NCBI RefSeq assembly: GCF_014648275.1
Contig: NZ_BMQU01000002.1
Location: 62,001-126,000, forward strand
Length of the DNA stretch: 64,000 nt
DNA from: Pseudomonas laurentiana
Lineage (GTDB): Bacteria > Pseudomonadota > Gammaproteobacteria > Pseudomonadales > Pseudomonadaceae
Reading direction: 5' to 3'
Shown here: piece after piece, positions 32,785 to 41,399 of the stretch
Layout: every line of letters starts with the position of its first letter
How positions within the stretch are numbered: position 1 is the first letter of the stretch
Position numbers and translations under genes: made by a program
The notes under the pieces: model-generated
Database searches by the model: none
The model's input: the letters and a program-made list of their open reading frames with translations, nothing else
What the model was told of the DNA's origin: nothing

Positions 32785-34437
32785 TCAGTTGCGCGAGGGT
32801 TCCAGATTTTCTGCTGGCGCATCTTTGGGTCTGCCACGCAGCAAGGACTCGGGATGACGCCCGAAGTAGTCCGACAGCTCACGCAAGGAGCGCGACATAC
32901 GGCCCACATCATCCAGTGTTTGCTTGAGTTGCTCCCGCTGTGGCGAGTCGTCGGCCAAGGTCGAATTTGCCGATTGCAAGGTTTTGCCGATCTCTTGCAA
33001 CGTGCCATGAACGCCCGGCAACGTATTGCCATTAAGCTGCTTCAGGCCCTTGCGAAGCTCCACCAGGTTGCTGTCCAGGTTATTGGCGATGCGATCGAGC
33101 GGGAGTTTGTCCAGCTTATCGAGCATTGACTGAAATTTTTCCTGCAGTTGTTCCAAGCTTCCTGGCACGGTTGGCAGGCTTATAGGCCGGGCATCCGGAT
33201 CGAAGACCACTTTTTTCGCATCAGGGTAGAAGTCCAATGCAATGTACAACTGGCCCGTCAGCAGATTGCCACTGCGTGCCTGGCCCCTCAGACCGTTGTT
33301 AATGAAGGTGCCCAGTAGCCGAACGCTTGCCTGCTCATCGCTTGGATCATGCTTGAGAGCCTTGAGCATCTTTGCGTGGGCCGGACCCAGGCGTTGCGGA
33401 TAGATCACAATTCCAATGCTGGCCGGGAACGTGTGGTGCTGTTCATCGTAGTCCAGGTTGACCGAGACGACCTTGCCGATGTCCACGCCAAGGAATTCGA
33501 CCGGTGCGCCGACTTTCAGGCCACGCAATGGCTCATCAAAGCGCAGTGAAAGGTATTGCGCCTTGCCGTTAGGTGGGGCCAGCGCGGATTGCTGATCGGC
33601 AAACAATTCGAAGGGTGCATCCTCAAGCGCTGGCTCGTCGTTAGGACTGTAGTCCGGTGCACGAAAGGCAATGCCACCTACCAGCAGGGAGGACAACGAC
33701 TCGGTACTCACGGCAAAGCCGTTGGCGCTGAGTTCTACATCGACGCCACTGGCGTTCCAGAAGCGGGTGTCATTGGTGACGAAGCTATCATTGGGCGCAT
33801 GGACAAACACTTCGATGTCCACACTCTCGCCATTGGGCGCCAGGTTGTAGGACACCACTTGGCCTACGGGAATCTTGCGGTAGTACACCGGTGAGCCGAT
33901 ACCCAGTGAACCCAAGTCTGGCGCGCGCAGGGTAAAGCGCTTTCCTGGCTCTCCATAGGTGATGGGGGGAGGCACTTCCAGGCCGGTGAAGGTTTTGGAC
34001 TGGCCTTCACCCTGACCCACGTCGGCACCAATGAAATCGCCGGATAACAGCGTATCGATTCCGGAGACCCCGCCGGCGCCGATGCGCGGACGCACGACCC
34101 AGAACCGCGAACCGGTGCGGGTGAAATGCTCTGCCTGTTTATCCAGTTTCAAGGTCGCCTTCACATTTTTCTGGTCACTGCTCAACTCGACATTGGTGAC
34201 TTGACCTATCACGACGTTACGGTACTTCACCGGGGTTTTATTGGCAGTCAGCCCCTCACCCGTCTTGAAGGTAACGGCGATGACTGGCCCTTGCTGCAGC
34301 CAGTTGTGCACCACCAGGGATATGCCCACCAGCACCGCAATGATTGGCACGATCCACACCACCGAAACGCTGAAGCGGCGGGTCTTGATGCTGGGCTGGC
34401 CAGGCATGGGTTGTCCTTCAGGGGATACTGGTTTCAT
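32785..34437 (-). CDS. pqiB: PqiB, MCE-domain lipid transport protein
   Basis: About 550 residues. One N-terminal membrane anchor (FSVSVVWIVPIIAVLVGISL) precedes three MCE/MlaD domains (repeats such as VTFKTGEGLTANKTPVKYRN and FDEPLRGLKVGAPVEFLGVD) and a C-terminal helical region (LDKLPLDRIANNLDSNLVEL) expected to build the periplasmic tube. ATG 34437 is preferred to 34452 since GAGGAACG lies just before it; either way the gene overlaps the end of pqiA by about 20 bases. The ring-and-tube protein carries lipids between inner and outer membranes. Confidence 0.92.
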   Translation of the reverse strand: MKPVSPEGQPMPGQPSIKTRRFSVSVVWIVPIIAVLVGISLVVHNWLQQGPVIAVTFKTGEGLTANKTPVKYRNVVIGQVTNVELSSDQKNVKATLKLDKQAEHFTRTGSRFWVVRPRIGAGGVSGIDTLLSGDFIGADVGQGEGQSKTFTGLEVPPPITYGEPGKRFTLRAPDLGSLGIGSPVYYRKIPVGQVVSYNLAPNGESVDIEVFVHAPNDSFVTNDTRFWNASGVDVELSANGFAVSTESLSSLLVGGIAFRAPDYSPNDEPALEDAPFELFADQQSALAPPNGKAQYLSLRFDEPLRGLKVGAPVEFLGVDIGKVVSVNLDYDEQHHTFPASIGIVIYPQRLGPAHAKMLKALKHDPSDEQASVRLLGTFINNGLRGQARSGNLLTGQLYIALDFYPDAKKVVFDPDARPISLPTVPGSLEQLQEKFQSMLDKLDKLPLDRIANNLDSNLVELRKGLKQLNGNTLPGVHGTLQEIGKTLQSANSTLADDSPQREQLKQTLDDVGRMSRSLRELSDYFGRHPESLLRGRPKDAPAENLEPSRN

Positions 34438-35062
34438 CCATGCGTTCCTCATCTATTCGGGATTCCCAGATCATTCGCGGGTCGAAACTCATCGCCGAGA
34501 GCATGGTGAACACCACCACCAGGCCGAAAAAGAGAATCCCCGGACGCGGCTCAATGTCGCCGAGCGCCTGAAACTTGACCAGCGCTGCGACCAGAGCCAC
34601 CACGATGACGTCCAGCATTGACCAATAGCCGATGACCTCGACGAATCGGTAAAGCTGAGCGCGTTCCTTGCGGGCCCAGTCACTGCGGCGCTGCACCGTG
34701 ACCAGTAACAGGGTCAGGGCGACAAATTTGGTCGCGGGTACAGCGATGCTGGCGATGAAGATGATCGAGGCAATATCCCAGGCCCCATGCCCCCAGAACT
34801 CAATGACACCACTCATGATCGTGCTGTCGGCACCACTGCCGAACAGGCTCGTATTCATCACGGGTAAAAGGTTGGCAGGGATATAGAAGACCAGCGCCGC
34901 AATCATGTAGGCCCACGTGCGGGCTAGTGCATTAGGCTTGCGTACATGCAATGGTGCACCGCAGCGGGGACAGGTATGCGGGTGCTCAGTGATGTCACAG
35001 GCCGCCGTGCAGGCATGGCAAAGTGCAAGGTTCAGCTCAGCGGCGAGGGCAGGAGAACTCAT
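34418..35062 (-). CDS. pqiA: Paraquat-inducible protein A, second half
   Basis: About 214 residues starting MSSPALAAELNLALCHAC with cysteine pairs (CHAC, CPRC) forming a rubredoxin-like zinc site, then four membrane segments (TWAYMIAALVFYIPANLLPV and FVALTLLLVTV among them). It corresponds to the C-terminal half of E. coli PqiA. The start is ATG 35062, overlapping the stop of the preceding pqiA-like gene as ATGA; longer upstream frames lie inside that gene. Confidence 0.9.
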   Translation of the reverse strand: MSSPALAAELNLALCHACTAACDITEHPHTCPRCGAPLHVRKPNALARTWAYMIAALVFYIPANLLPVMNTSLFGSGADSTIMSGVIEFWGHGAWDIASIIFIASIAVPATKFVALTLLLVTVQRRSDWARKERAQLYRFVEVIGYWSMLDVIVVALVAALVKFQALGDIEPRPGILFFGLVVVFTMLSAMSFDPRMIWESRIDEERMDETSIP

Positions 35063-35658
35063 GGCAGCATCTCCCACAGTTCGCGAACATCGCGACCGGC
35101 GATCCTGATGATCAGCAGGCTCAACACTGCCAGTGCAATCAGCCCGATACCAGGGAGTACATCCAACATGCCCGCCAGCTTGAAGACTGCGACCATTGCC
35201 CCGAGCAGGCACACCTCCAGCATGCTCCAGGGCCTGAGGGTTTCCAGCCAACGCATGCACAATTTGAACGCCGGAGAACGCTTGGCGGCCAATGCGAAGG
35301 TCAGCACCCAGATCAGCAGCAGTAACTGAAAGAGTGGCGCGATGATGATTGAAATGGCTGCGACCAATGCGATGAAGGTGATGGGCCCATTGCTCAAGGC
35401 AACCACAGAGTCCCAGAGCGTTGCGCTATTGCTCAGGCCCTGCAGACTGATACTCATGACCGGGTAGAAATTGGCGAAGATCCACAGAACCGCCGCCGTC
35501 AAGCTCAAGGCCAGACGCTGTTGCAAGGTCATGCCGTTGTAACGCTGAAGCACCGCGCCGCAACGCTGACACAAGGCTTTCTGATGTTTGGCAAGCGTGA
35601 CTTTTTCATACACGCAGTCACAGTGTTCGCAAATGATCAAGCGATCAGTCTTCACCAT
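35059..35658 (-). CDS. pqiA: Paraquat-inducible protein A, first half
   Basis: The 199-residue protein begins MVKTDRLIICEHCDCVYEKV and has CEHC/CQRC pairs for metal, followed by four membrane helices (LALSLTAAVLWIFANFYPVM; FQLLLLIWVLTFALAA). It matches the N-terminal half of PqiA, so PqiA is encoded here as two separate genes joined by an ATGA overlap. It is the first gene of an operon pqiA-pqiA-pqiB-pqiC-antiporter for envelope lipid transport. Confidence 0.9.
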   Translation of the reverse strand: MVKTDRLIICEHCDCVYEKVTLAKHQKALCQRCGAVLQRYNGMTLQQRLALSLTAAVLWIFANFYPVMSISLQGLSNSATLWDSVVALSNGPITFIALVAAISIIIAPLFQLLLLIWVLTFALAAKRSPAFKLCMRWLETLRPWSMLEVCLLGAMVAVFKLAGMLDVLPGIGLIALAVLSLLIIRIAGRDVRELWEMLP

Positions 35659-35746
35659 GATGTGTGCTCTAGCGAAGGACGAGGAAGGGCCGTCACTAGC
35701 TCAATATAGAAGTGTGCTGGAATTGAGCAAATCAACCGGCGCGTTT

Positions 35747-36778
35747 TTAATCACCGGGCGGTACTGCTGCTCGGGCATCCAGGGCGTCGCTGACAACGCT
35801 GCCCGTTTCAGGGGCGGGCGCCTGAATGCGCTCCGTCTCTTCCGCCAGGTAGGACAGCAACGCAGCAACCTCCGTATCGCCCAAGCGCAGATTAGGCATC
35901 GCCAGGCGGTTGTATTGTTCATACAGCAACATGGCCAAAGGATCTTTTTGTGCAAGCATCTGGTCAGGTTCCTTAAGCCAGCGCACAAGCCATTGGCGAT
36001 CGCGCTGCTGGGTCACGCCCAGCAGGTCAGGACCGATACCGCGTGCCCCTGCGTGCTCGGCATCGCCCAGCGTATGGCAGGATGAGCAGCGTGTCCGGAA
36101 TATCTGTTCGCCGCTGCTGGGCGTACGTATTTCCGGCGCGTGTTCATAGCCATTCTGCGTGACACTTGCCTGTTTCCAGTTGTGCAGGCTGTTGCCCAGC
36201 CTATCCGCCAGGATGTAAGGGCTCTCGAACGGCGAGGCCTTCATCCAGCGCCCGGTGGACTGGTTACCGATCAGCAGGCTCAGGTTGTGGTCCTTGGATC
36301 GACCGTTTTCCAGGCCCTCGATGAACAACCCTAGGCGTTTTCGCAGTTCGGTGATGTCGTTGGCCTGGCCGGTCAACAGCGTCCAGCCTGGCCCCAGGTT
36401 GAATTTATTGGCGTATTGCTTGAGTGCCGTCGGCGTGTCGTTGTCCGGGTCAATGCTGATGGAATAGAAGAACACATCCTTGCCGACGCGATCGCCCAGT
36501 ACCTTCTGGACTTGCCGTAAACGGGCCGTCTCCAGTGGGCAGGAGTCGGTACAGGAGGTGAAGATAAAGTTGATCGCCACCACCTTGCCTTTGATCAGGT
36601 CGTCGAAGAAACGAACCGGCTGCCCATCCTGGGTAATCAGCGGCGTATTGGGAAAATAGTCCTGTCCCCAGGGCGTAGCCGCTTCCCTGTCTTGCGCGGC
36701 CGCAGCCGACCAATAGGGGATGCACGCTGCAATCAACAGCAGTACAGGAGAGCGAGCAATACGCCGGATCCAGCCCAT
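35747..36778 (-). CDS. SCO domain fused to cytochrome c
   Basis: A 343-residue exported protein: signal peptide (to about SAAAAQ), SCO1/SenC domain with CTDSC (FIFTSCTDSCPLE, about residues 76-80), SIDPDNDTP and the distal histidine in GRSKDHNLSLLIG, then a class I cytochrome c domain with heme site CSSCH (about 233-237) and axial methionine probably in RLAMPNLRL. SCO-cytochrome c fusions occur beside copper enzymes and could couple copper delivery to electron flow. The gene lies 38 bases after the multicopper oxidase gene, suggesting that oxidase as the client. Confidence 0.92.
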   Translation of the reverse strand: MGWIRRIARSPVLLLIAACIPYWSAAAAQDREAATPWGQDYFPNTPLITQDGQPVRFFDDLIKGKVVAINFIFTSCTDSCPLETARLRQVQKVLGDRVGKDVFFYSISIDPDNDTPTALKQYANKFNLGPGWTLLTGQANDITELRKRLGLFIEGLENGRSKDHNLSLLIGNQSTGRWMKASPFESPYILADRLGNSLHNWKQASVTQNGYEHAPEIRTPSSGEQIFRTRCSSCHTLGDAEHAGARGIGPDLLGVTQQRDRQWLVRWLKEPDQMLAQKDPLAMLLYEQYNRLAMPNLRLGDTEVAALLSYLAEETERIQAPAPETGSVVSDALDARAAVPPGD

Positions 36779-36816
36779 GATGTCGCACCTTTTCTGATGT
36801 AGGGACGTTGTTCAGT

Positions 36817-39800
36817 TCAACGCGTGCTTATCGGTACCGTAATGGATTGACCGAACGCCGAACGCACAGTGATGGTCGGGTTGGGCGACGGGCCGCTGCC
36901 TGTTGTGGTGACCGACAGGCGCCACCGGGCTCCGGTGCCGGTAGAACTCAGGGTGGCGGAGCCCAAGGCAAGCGGCCCGCTGCTGGTCGAGGCCGTCACC
37001 GTGATGGTATTGCCAGCCCCACGTGATGTCGTCCCGGCAAGGTCCCAGGTGTAGCGATTGTTGCTACGCGAAACCACACTGGCGCTAGTCACCTGCAACT
37101 CTTCAGCGACCGGTGTTGCTGCCACTGCAACGCTCACGGTGGCCGGTGCCAACGACACTGCGCCCAGGGCATCACGCACTTCATAGGTGAAAGCGGCAAT
37201 GAACGGCTCGGTGACCGTGGCGGGCGGGGTATAAGTCACCGTGCTGCCATCCGTGCTGACACTGCCGCGTCCAGAGTCCGGCTGGCTCAAACCACTGACA
37301 GTCAATGGCAGGTTGCGGTCCGGATCGCTGTCGTTGGCCAGTACATTGAGCGTGATCGCCGTACCACCGCTGGTGGCGGCGCTATCATTGTTGGCCACTG
37401 GTGGTTTGTTGCTGCTCTGTCCATCACCCGAGCCACTGGATGAGCTGCGGAAAGTCGGCAGTGCAGCAGAGCTGACATACTCGACGCCATCCCAACCCGG
37501 CAGAGGCGTCGGCATCAGCTGGAACTGCCCAGGGTGCTCAATATCCCATCGCAACAGCATCGACGAATCTTCGTGCTGGGTATTGTGGCAGTGCTCCATG
37601 TACGTGCCTGCGAACTCACGGAAACGAATGGCGACTTCCACATCAATCGAACTGTCCTTTTCTGCACCGATACGATAGACGTCCTTGCGGGCCCATTTTT
37701 CCCACTCAGGTGGCGCCTTGCCGTCACGACTGAGAATGGTGCCTTCTTCAAAGTGCACGTGAACCGGGTGGCTCCAGCCGTTACCACCATTCTTGATCTT
37801 CCACACCTCAAGGCTACCGTCGCCACTGAAACCGCCATCACTGGGGCCGTTGGCGAGCTGGATCGCTGCGGTGATGCGGCGCGGGTCCATGCTGTAGCCG
37901 AACCCGCCGTCGGTCTTGATGGTCCAGGGCGCCGTGTCGGTACCGTCGGAGCGACCGAAGATGAATTCGCGGTGCCGTGCAAGCTTGAGTTTGGCCTGAT
38001 CGGCAGCGTCATCACGGTTGATTGACAGCGGAATCATCTTCTTGCCTGCGGGTTTACCCGGCTTGGCCGGTTCGTAGGCAACAGGGTCCATGCTCAGGTC
38101 TTGCCCGCTGTAAGGTTGGACGACCAATTGAAGGAACTTACCTACAGCGGGATCTCCATTGTCCCACTCCGGACCTTTGCTGGTTTGCTTGATCACTGCC
38201 TTGTATTTTTCCGAGAGGACATCCGCCAGCGGAATCGGGTCTTTGTTCGGACCTTTTCCGGTGGCGTGCTCCATCAGGTTGACGAAGTACAGTTTGTCAC
38301 CGGTTTTAATCCCGTTCTTCGCAAAATTGATGATGATGTCGTAACGTTCGGCGATGGCCTGGGTCGGAAGAATCCCGTTATGGTCCTGCTTGTCGCCATC
38401 GCCGTTGAGGTCCATGCTGCCGTCGAACGGTACAGCATGCTCCATGATGTTTCCGTCATTGCCGATCATATGGAAGGGCACCCGGCTGTAAGACACCCCG
38501 GAGCCGGAGGGCCCCTTGAACTCACCGCCGCTCCCTTGGATCTCGCGTACCACGGCAAACTTGAAGTAGCGTGACACAGAGCCGTTGAGAATCCGGAAGC
38601 GGTAGCTGCGTGCCCGCACTTTCAGACGCGGCTGGTACTGCCAGTTGACCAGCACTTGATCACCTAGAAAACCGTCCGAATTGAACGGGTTGAACCACAG
38701 CTGGCCATTCTCATCCCAGGCTTTGTCGGCGACCACCAGGTTGACATCGTAGTCGCGGTTGCCCCAAGGCATTGCGGAGCCACTGGGGAATCGCAGGTTG
38801 ATCCCGTCCTCTAGCGCTTCATTGCCGCGGTCAAGGGCACTGTAGTAATTCATCATCACTGCGTTGCCTTTGTAGACATTCTGCGCTGTGAAATCGAGCA
38901 TATGGTCGTGGAACCAATGAGTGCTCATGGTTTCACGCCAATCGCCACGAATCTTGATGCTGCCGTTTTCGCAGGTTTTCAGACCAGGCGAGGCATCGTT
39001 GACGAAGAGCGTTTCACCAGGTGAGCAGGGGAACGCTGCCCTGGGATCCTGGGCACGGGTATTGATTGTGTCGTAACCGGCCAGTTGCACGGGCCAGCGG
39101 TAGTCGTAGTACTGACCTGGAAAAAAGTAGGCATTGGCGTAACCGTCGCTCTCTGCTGGCGAGTGACCGTTGTGCTCGTGCGTCGAGATTGTGTGCAGGC
39201 CAAATCCACCGTTCGCCGACGGATCAATCGGCAGGGCATTGTAGTGGCGCATCAGGATGGGTTGGCCATAACGAACCATCAGCAGCTTGGGCGGAAAGGT
39301 ACCGTCGAACGTCCAGAGGGACTTGTGGCTCTGCAGTGGCATTTTGGGGTGGAAACGTGTGTCGATCCCACGGGTAGTCCCCAGTGTGTTGGGGATGTCG
39401 GATGTCTGGTTGTAAAGCCCGCCGGGAGCGAATTCGCCCACCGAGTAGCCATGCAATTGCTTACGGTCACGCAGGCCCAGGTTGATTCGCGCGCCTGCTT
39501 GCGCCGTCTTGAACGCTGCCTGCGGGTAAAACTCATTCCAGCGTTGGTGAGACCAGCCTTTTCCCGGTGGGCGTCCTTCTGCTGGTGAGCCAACCGAATT
39601 GCGGTTAAGGAACGCTTCGATTTGTGCCTTCCAGGGATTGCGGTCCAGCACATTGGAATACTGCGAGGGGTATGGATACAAACCCGGCTGTTTCAGGAAC
39701 GCTTCCAGTGCGGTTCCTGCGGGACCGCTGCGCGCAACATTGTTCGGGTCCTGTGCAGGGGCTGGGCCCTTGGTTGGAACCGGAAAGGTAAGGTCGGGTG

Positions 39801-40218
39801 CTGGGGTAGACGGGTCAAGCTTCTCTGGCCCGAACTCCTCGAACAGGAGCAACTGTTGGGTATAGGGTTCTGCACCGAACAGAGGGCTTGGCTTGCCGTT
39901 GGTAGGGTACTGGTTCGACGTTTGCTGCAAGGGCGGCAGAACGTTCTCGACCGTTGGCGTAGTTCTATCGCCCCACGCCCCATCGGGCAGCTCAAGCGAT
40001 CCCTCATTGGCCTCGGGCATGGTTTTCAAGGCTTCCAACGCTGCGACGGGATCGTCAGGCGGGTTGGTATAGGCTGATGGGTCGGTTGGCGGCGGGGGGT
40101 CGAAATCATCGAGTGACGACGCAACCCCGGAGGGCGTCCCGGCGCATAGCAACATGGCCGCGACGCCCGACAGTAGAAAATAGTGCTTGGGTGAACTCAC
40201 CACGGTTGTGATTTTCAT
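36817..40218 (-). CDS. Large multicopper oxidase, MofA/McoA-type (candidate Mn(II) oxidase)
   Basis: An exported 1133-residue protein with all four copper motifs: STHEHNGHSPAESDGY (about 342-350), STHWFHDHMLDFTAQNVYKG (about 433-441), HPVHVHFEEG (about 817-826) and MEHCHNTQHEDSSML (about 873-887), the last with a methionine axial ligand. The wording of the first two motifs recalls the Leptothrix MofA and P. putida GB-1 McoA proteins, implicated in Mn(II) oxidation. A C-terminal Ig/cadherin-like region (about 935-1035; PPVANNDSAATSGG) follows. A sigma-54 promoter sits upstream. The SCO-cytochrome c gene follows. Mn oxidation is inferred, and other substrates are possible. Confidence 0.9.
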   Translation of the reverse strand: MKITTVVSSPKHYFLLSGVAAMLLCAGTPSGVASSLDDFDPPPPTDPSAYTNPPDDPVAALEALKTMPEANEGSLELPDGAWGDRTTPTVENVLPPLQQTSNQYPTNGKPSPLFGAEPYTQQLLLFEEFGPEKLDPSTPAPDLTFPVPTKGPAPAQDPNNVARSGPAGTALEAFLKQPGLYPYPSQYSNVLDRNPWKAQIEAFLNRNSVGSPAEGRPPGKGWSHQRWNEFYPQAAFKTAQAGARINLGLRDRKQLHGYSVGEFAPGGLYNQTSDIPNTLGTTRGIDTRFHPKMPLQSHKSLWTFDGTFPPKLLMVRYGQPILMRHYNALPIDPSANGGFGLHTISTHEHNGHSPAESDGYANAYFFPGQYYDYRWPVQLAGYDTINTRAQDPRAAFPCSPGETLFVNDASPGLKTCENGSIKIRGDWRETMSTHWFHDHMLDFTAQNVYKGNAVMMNYYSALDRGNEALEDGINLRFPSGSAMPWGNRDYDVNLVVADKAWDENGQLWFNPFNSDGFLGDQVLVNWQYQPRLKVRARSYRFRILNGSVSRYFKFAVVREIQGSGGEFKGPSGSGVSYSRVPFHMIGNDGNIMEHAVPFDGSMDLNGDGDKQDHNGILPTQAIAERYDIIINFAKNGIKTGDKLYFVNLMEHATGKGPNKDPIPLADVLSEKYKAVIKQTSKGPEWDNGDPAVGKFLQLVVQPYSGQDLSMDPVAYEPAKPGKPAGKKMIPLSINRDDAADQAKLKLARHREFIFGRSDGTDTAPWTIKTDGGFGYSMDPRRITAAIQLANGPSDGGFSGDGSLEVWKIKNGGNGWSHPVHVHFEEGTILSRDGKAPPEWEKWARKDVYRIGAEKDSSIDVEVAIRFREFAGTYMEHCHNTQHEDSSMLLRWDIEHPGQFQLMPTPLPGWDGVEYVSSAALPTFRSSSSGSGDGQSSNKPPVANNDSAATSGGTAITLNVLANDSDPDRNLPLTVSGLSQPDSGRGSVSTDGSTVTYTPPATVTEPFIAAFTYEVRDALGAVSLAPATVSVAVAATPVAEELQVTSASVVSRSNNRYTWDLAGTTSRGAGNTITVTASTSSGPLALGSATLSSTGTGARWRLSVTTTGSGPSPNPTITVRSAFGQSITVPISTR

Positions 40219-40254
40219 CGTGTCTGCCCCACCTCTTGCTGCGTGGATGTGGCG

Positions 40255-40272
40255 GCTATCTACCTAGATAGC
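40255..40272. repeat. Inverted repeat in the oxidase mRNA leader
   Basis: GCTATCTACCTAGATAGC has perfect 8-base arms around CC, lying in the predicted 5' leader of the multicopper oxidase mRNA. It could be an RNA hairpin that protects the transcript, or a protein-binding site. Confidence 0.6.
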
Positions 40273-40297
40273 GCTTTGCCTCATTGTTTGGATCCAC

Positions 40298-40313
40298 AGC
40301 AAAGGTCGGGCCA
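40298..40313 (-). promoter_or_regulatory. Sigma-54 promoter of the multicopper oxidase gene
   Basis: Read on the minus strand the sequence is TGGCCCGACCTTTGCT: TGGCCC, five bases, TTGCT. It matches the sigma-54 consensus TGGCAC-N5-TTGCW with one mismatch and exact GG/GC spacing. Transcription would start near 40286, leaving a leader of about 68 bases. Confidence 0.72.
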
Positions 40314-40524
40314 GAATTACGACGGGTTTAAAGATCAGTATTTCCAAATACTTGCAACACTTTGCAACAGCGGGCTGAAGCGCGTTGGCCACACCTAGGG
40401 AATAGTCCCCACTTCCGGGTAGGCCGTTAGGGTGTTTCACCCATTTGTGCGAGTGCAGGCATACAGCAGGGGTAGCATGAGCCCCTGCCGCTGCCTGGCC
40501 TTCCGGAGACTCAGGGCGACTGCC

Positions 40525-41397
40525 TCAGATTGACGAACGGAGCGGACTTTCCGGGCTCGATGCAACCAGTGAGGCACTCACCGTGCCGTCATCTGCTTGC
40601 CCGGAAGCTGGCGCACGGAGTGGCAGCGACAAACGCTCCCTGCCGTAAAGCGCCAGTGCAACCATCAACGTGCTTAGCCAGACGAAAATCCCAGACCAAA
40701 AGGTATGAGACATGAAATGCCAGCCTTGCAGCACCCGGGTGGTTCCAAAAACGAGCCCTAACAGCAGGGCCCCCACGAGCACTTTCCTGGCGTGCGCCCA
40801 ACGGTAACGCCGAGCAATGAAGTAAAGGGCCAGCATACTGAAACCACCGGAAGCATGGCCACCGGGCCAGCATCTACCGGGCCCTGCGTCTTGCCACAAC
40901 GTGAAGTTCTCGAACCATTCCTTGCGAATTTCCTTGCCGCCGTAAAGGTTGGTTTCAACGGGGCAGTAAATGCCAGTATGACTTTTCAGGTAGTGAATCA
41001 CGGTGGTGCTCAACGCGAACGCCAGTACAACAAAGAGAAAGTCACGACGGTAGCGGGTGGTGAAGCGAAGCACTGGCGCAATGCGAACAGTTTCCAGAAC
41101 CGTGGTCACCCGTGAGTGAGGATAAGCGGCGAGGCGAGGCCAGATAAACGACAGCACCGAACCGATGATCGCCACTTCTCCTGTCCAGTTAGGAATCACC
41201 CTGGCCCATTTATGGGTGATTTTCTCAAACAGTACACTGTGCTGCAGCGGAAACACACGGGTCGACGGATCATAGAGCAGGTCACTGAGCAAACGGTCGA
41301 GATCTATCAGGTCGAACAACACCAATACAGCCAAGGCAAACAACAGGACATAGCCCACATTGGCCTGGTAGAACGCTCTACGCGATACAGCCTGCAT
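40525..41397 (-). CDS. PAP2-family membrane phosphatase
   Basis: A 290-residue protein with about six membrane helices and the three PAP2 acid phosphatase motifs: KSHTGIYCP (first motif in modified form), PGGHASGGFS (second, with catalytic His) and RVLQGWHFMSHTFWSG (third). Related enzymes remove or transfer phosphate on lipid A or undecaprenyl pyrophosphate (LpxE/LpxT type). It lies two bases after the histidine phosphatase gene and in a locus of glycosyltransferases, which favours lipid A. The last ~30 residues are hydrophilic and variable. Confidence 0.87.
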   Translation of the reverse strand: MQAVSRRAFYQANVGYVLLFALAVLVLFDLIDLDRLLSDLLYDPSTRVFPLQHSVLFEKITHKWARVIPNWTGEVAIIGSVLSFIWPRLAAYPHSRVTTVLETVRIAPVLRFTTRYRRDFLFVVLAFALSTTVIHYLKSHTGIYCPVETNLYGGKEIRKEWFENFTLWQDAGPGRCWPGGHASGGFSMLALYFIARRYRWAHARKVLVGALLLGLVFGTTRVLQGWHFMSHTFWSGIFVWLSTLMVALALYGRERLSLPLRAPASGQADDGTVSASLVASSPESPLRSSI

Positions 41398-41399
41398 CC

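Larger units (their letters stand above)
40219..40524. other. Intergenic region upstream of the multicopper oxidase
   Basis: 306 bases between the leftward oxidase gene and the end of the PAP2 phosphatase gene. It holds the sigma-54 promoter, an 8-bp-arm inverted repeat in the leader (40255-40272), a 16-base interrupted palindrome (AGTATTTCCAAATACT, 40337-40352) and two TTGCAACA copies ten bases apart (40352, 40362). Confidence 0.7.
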
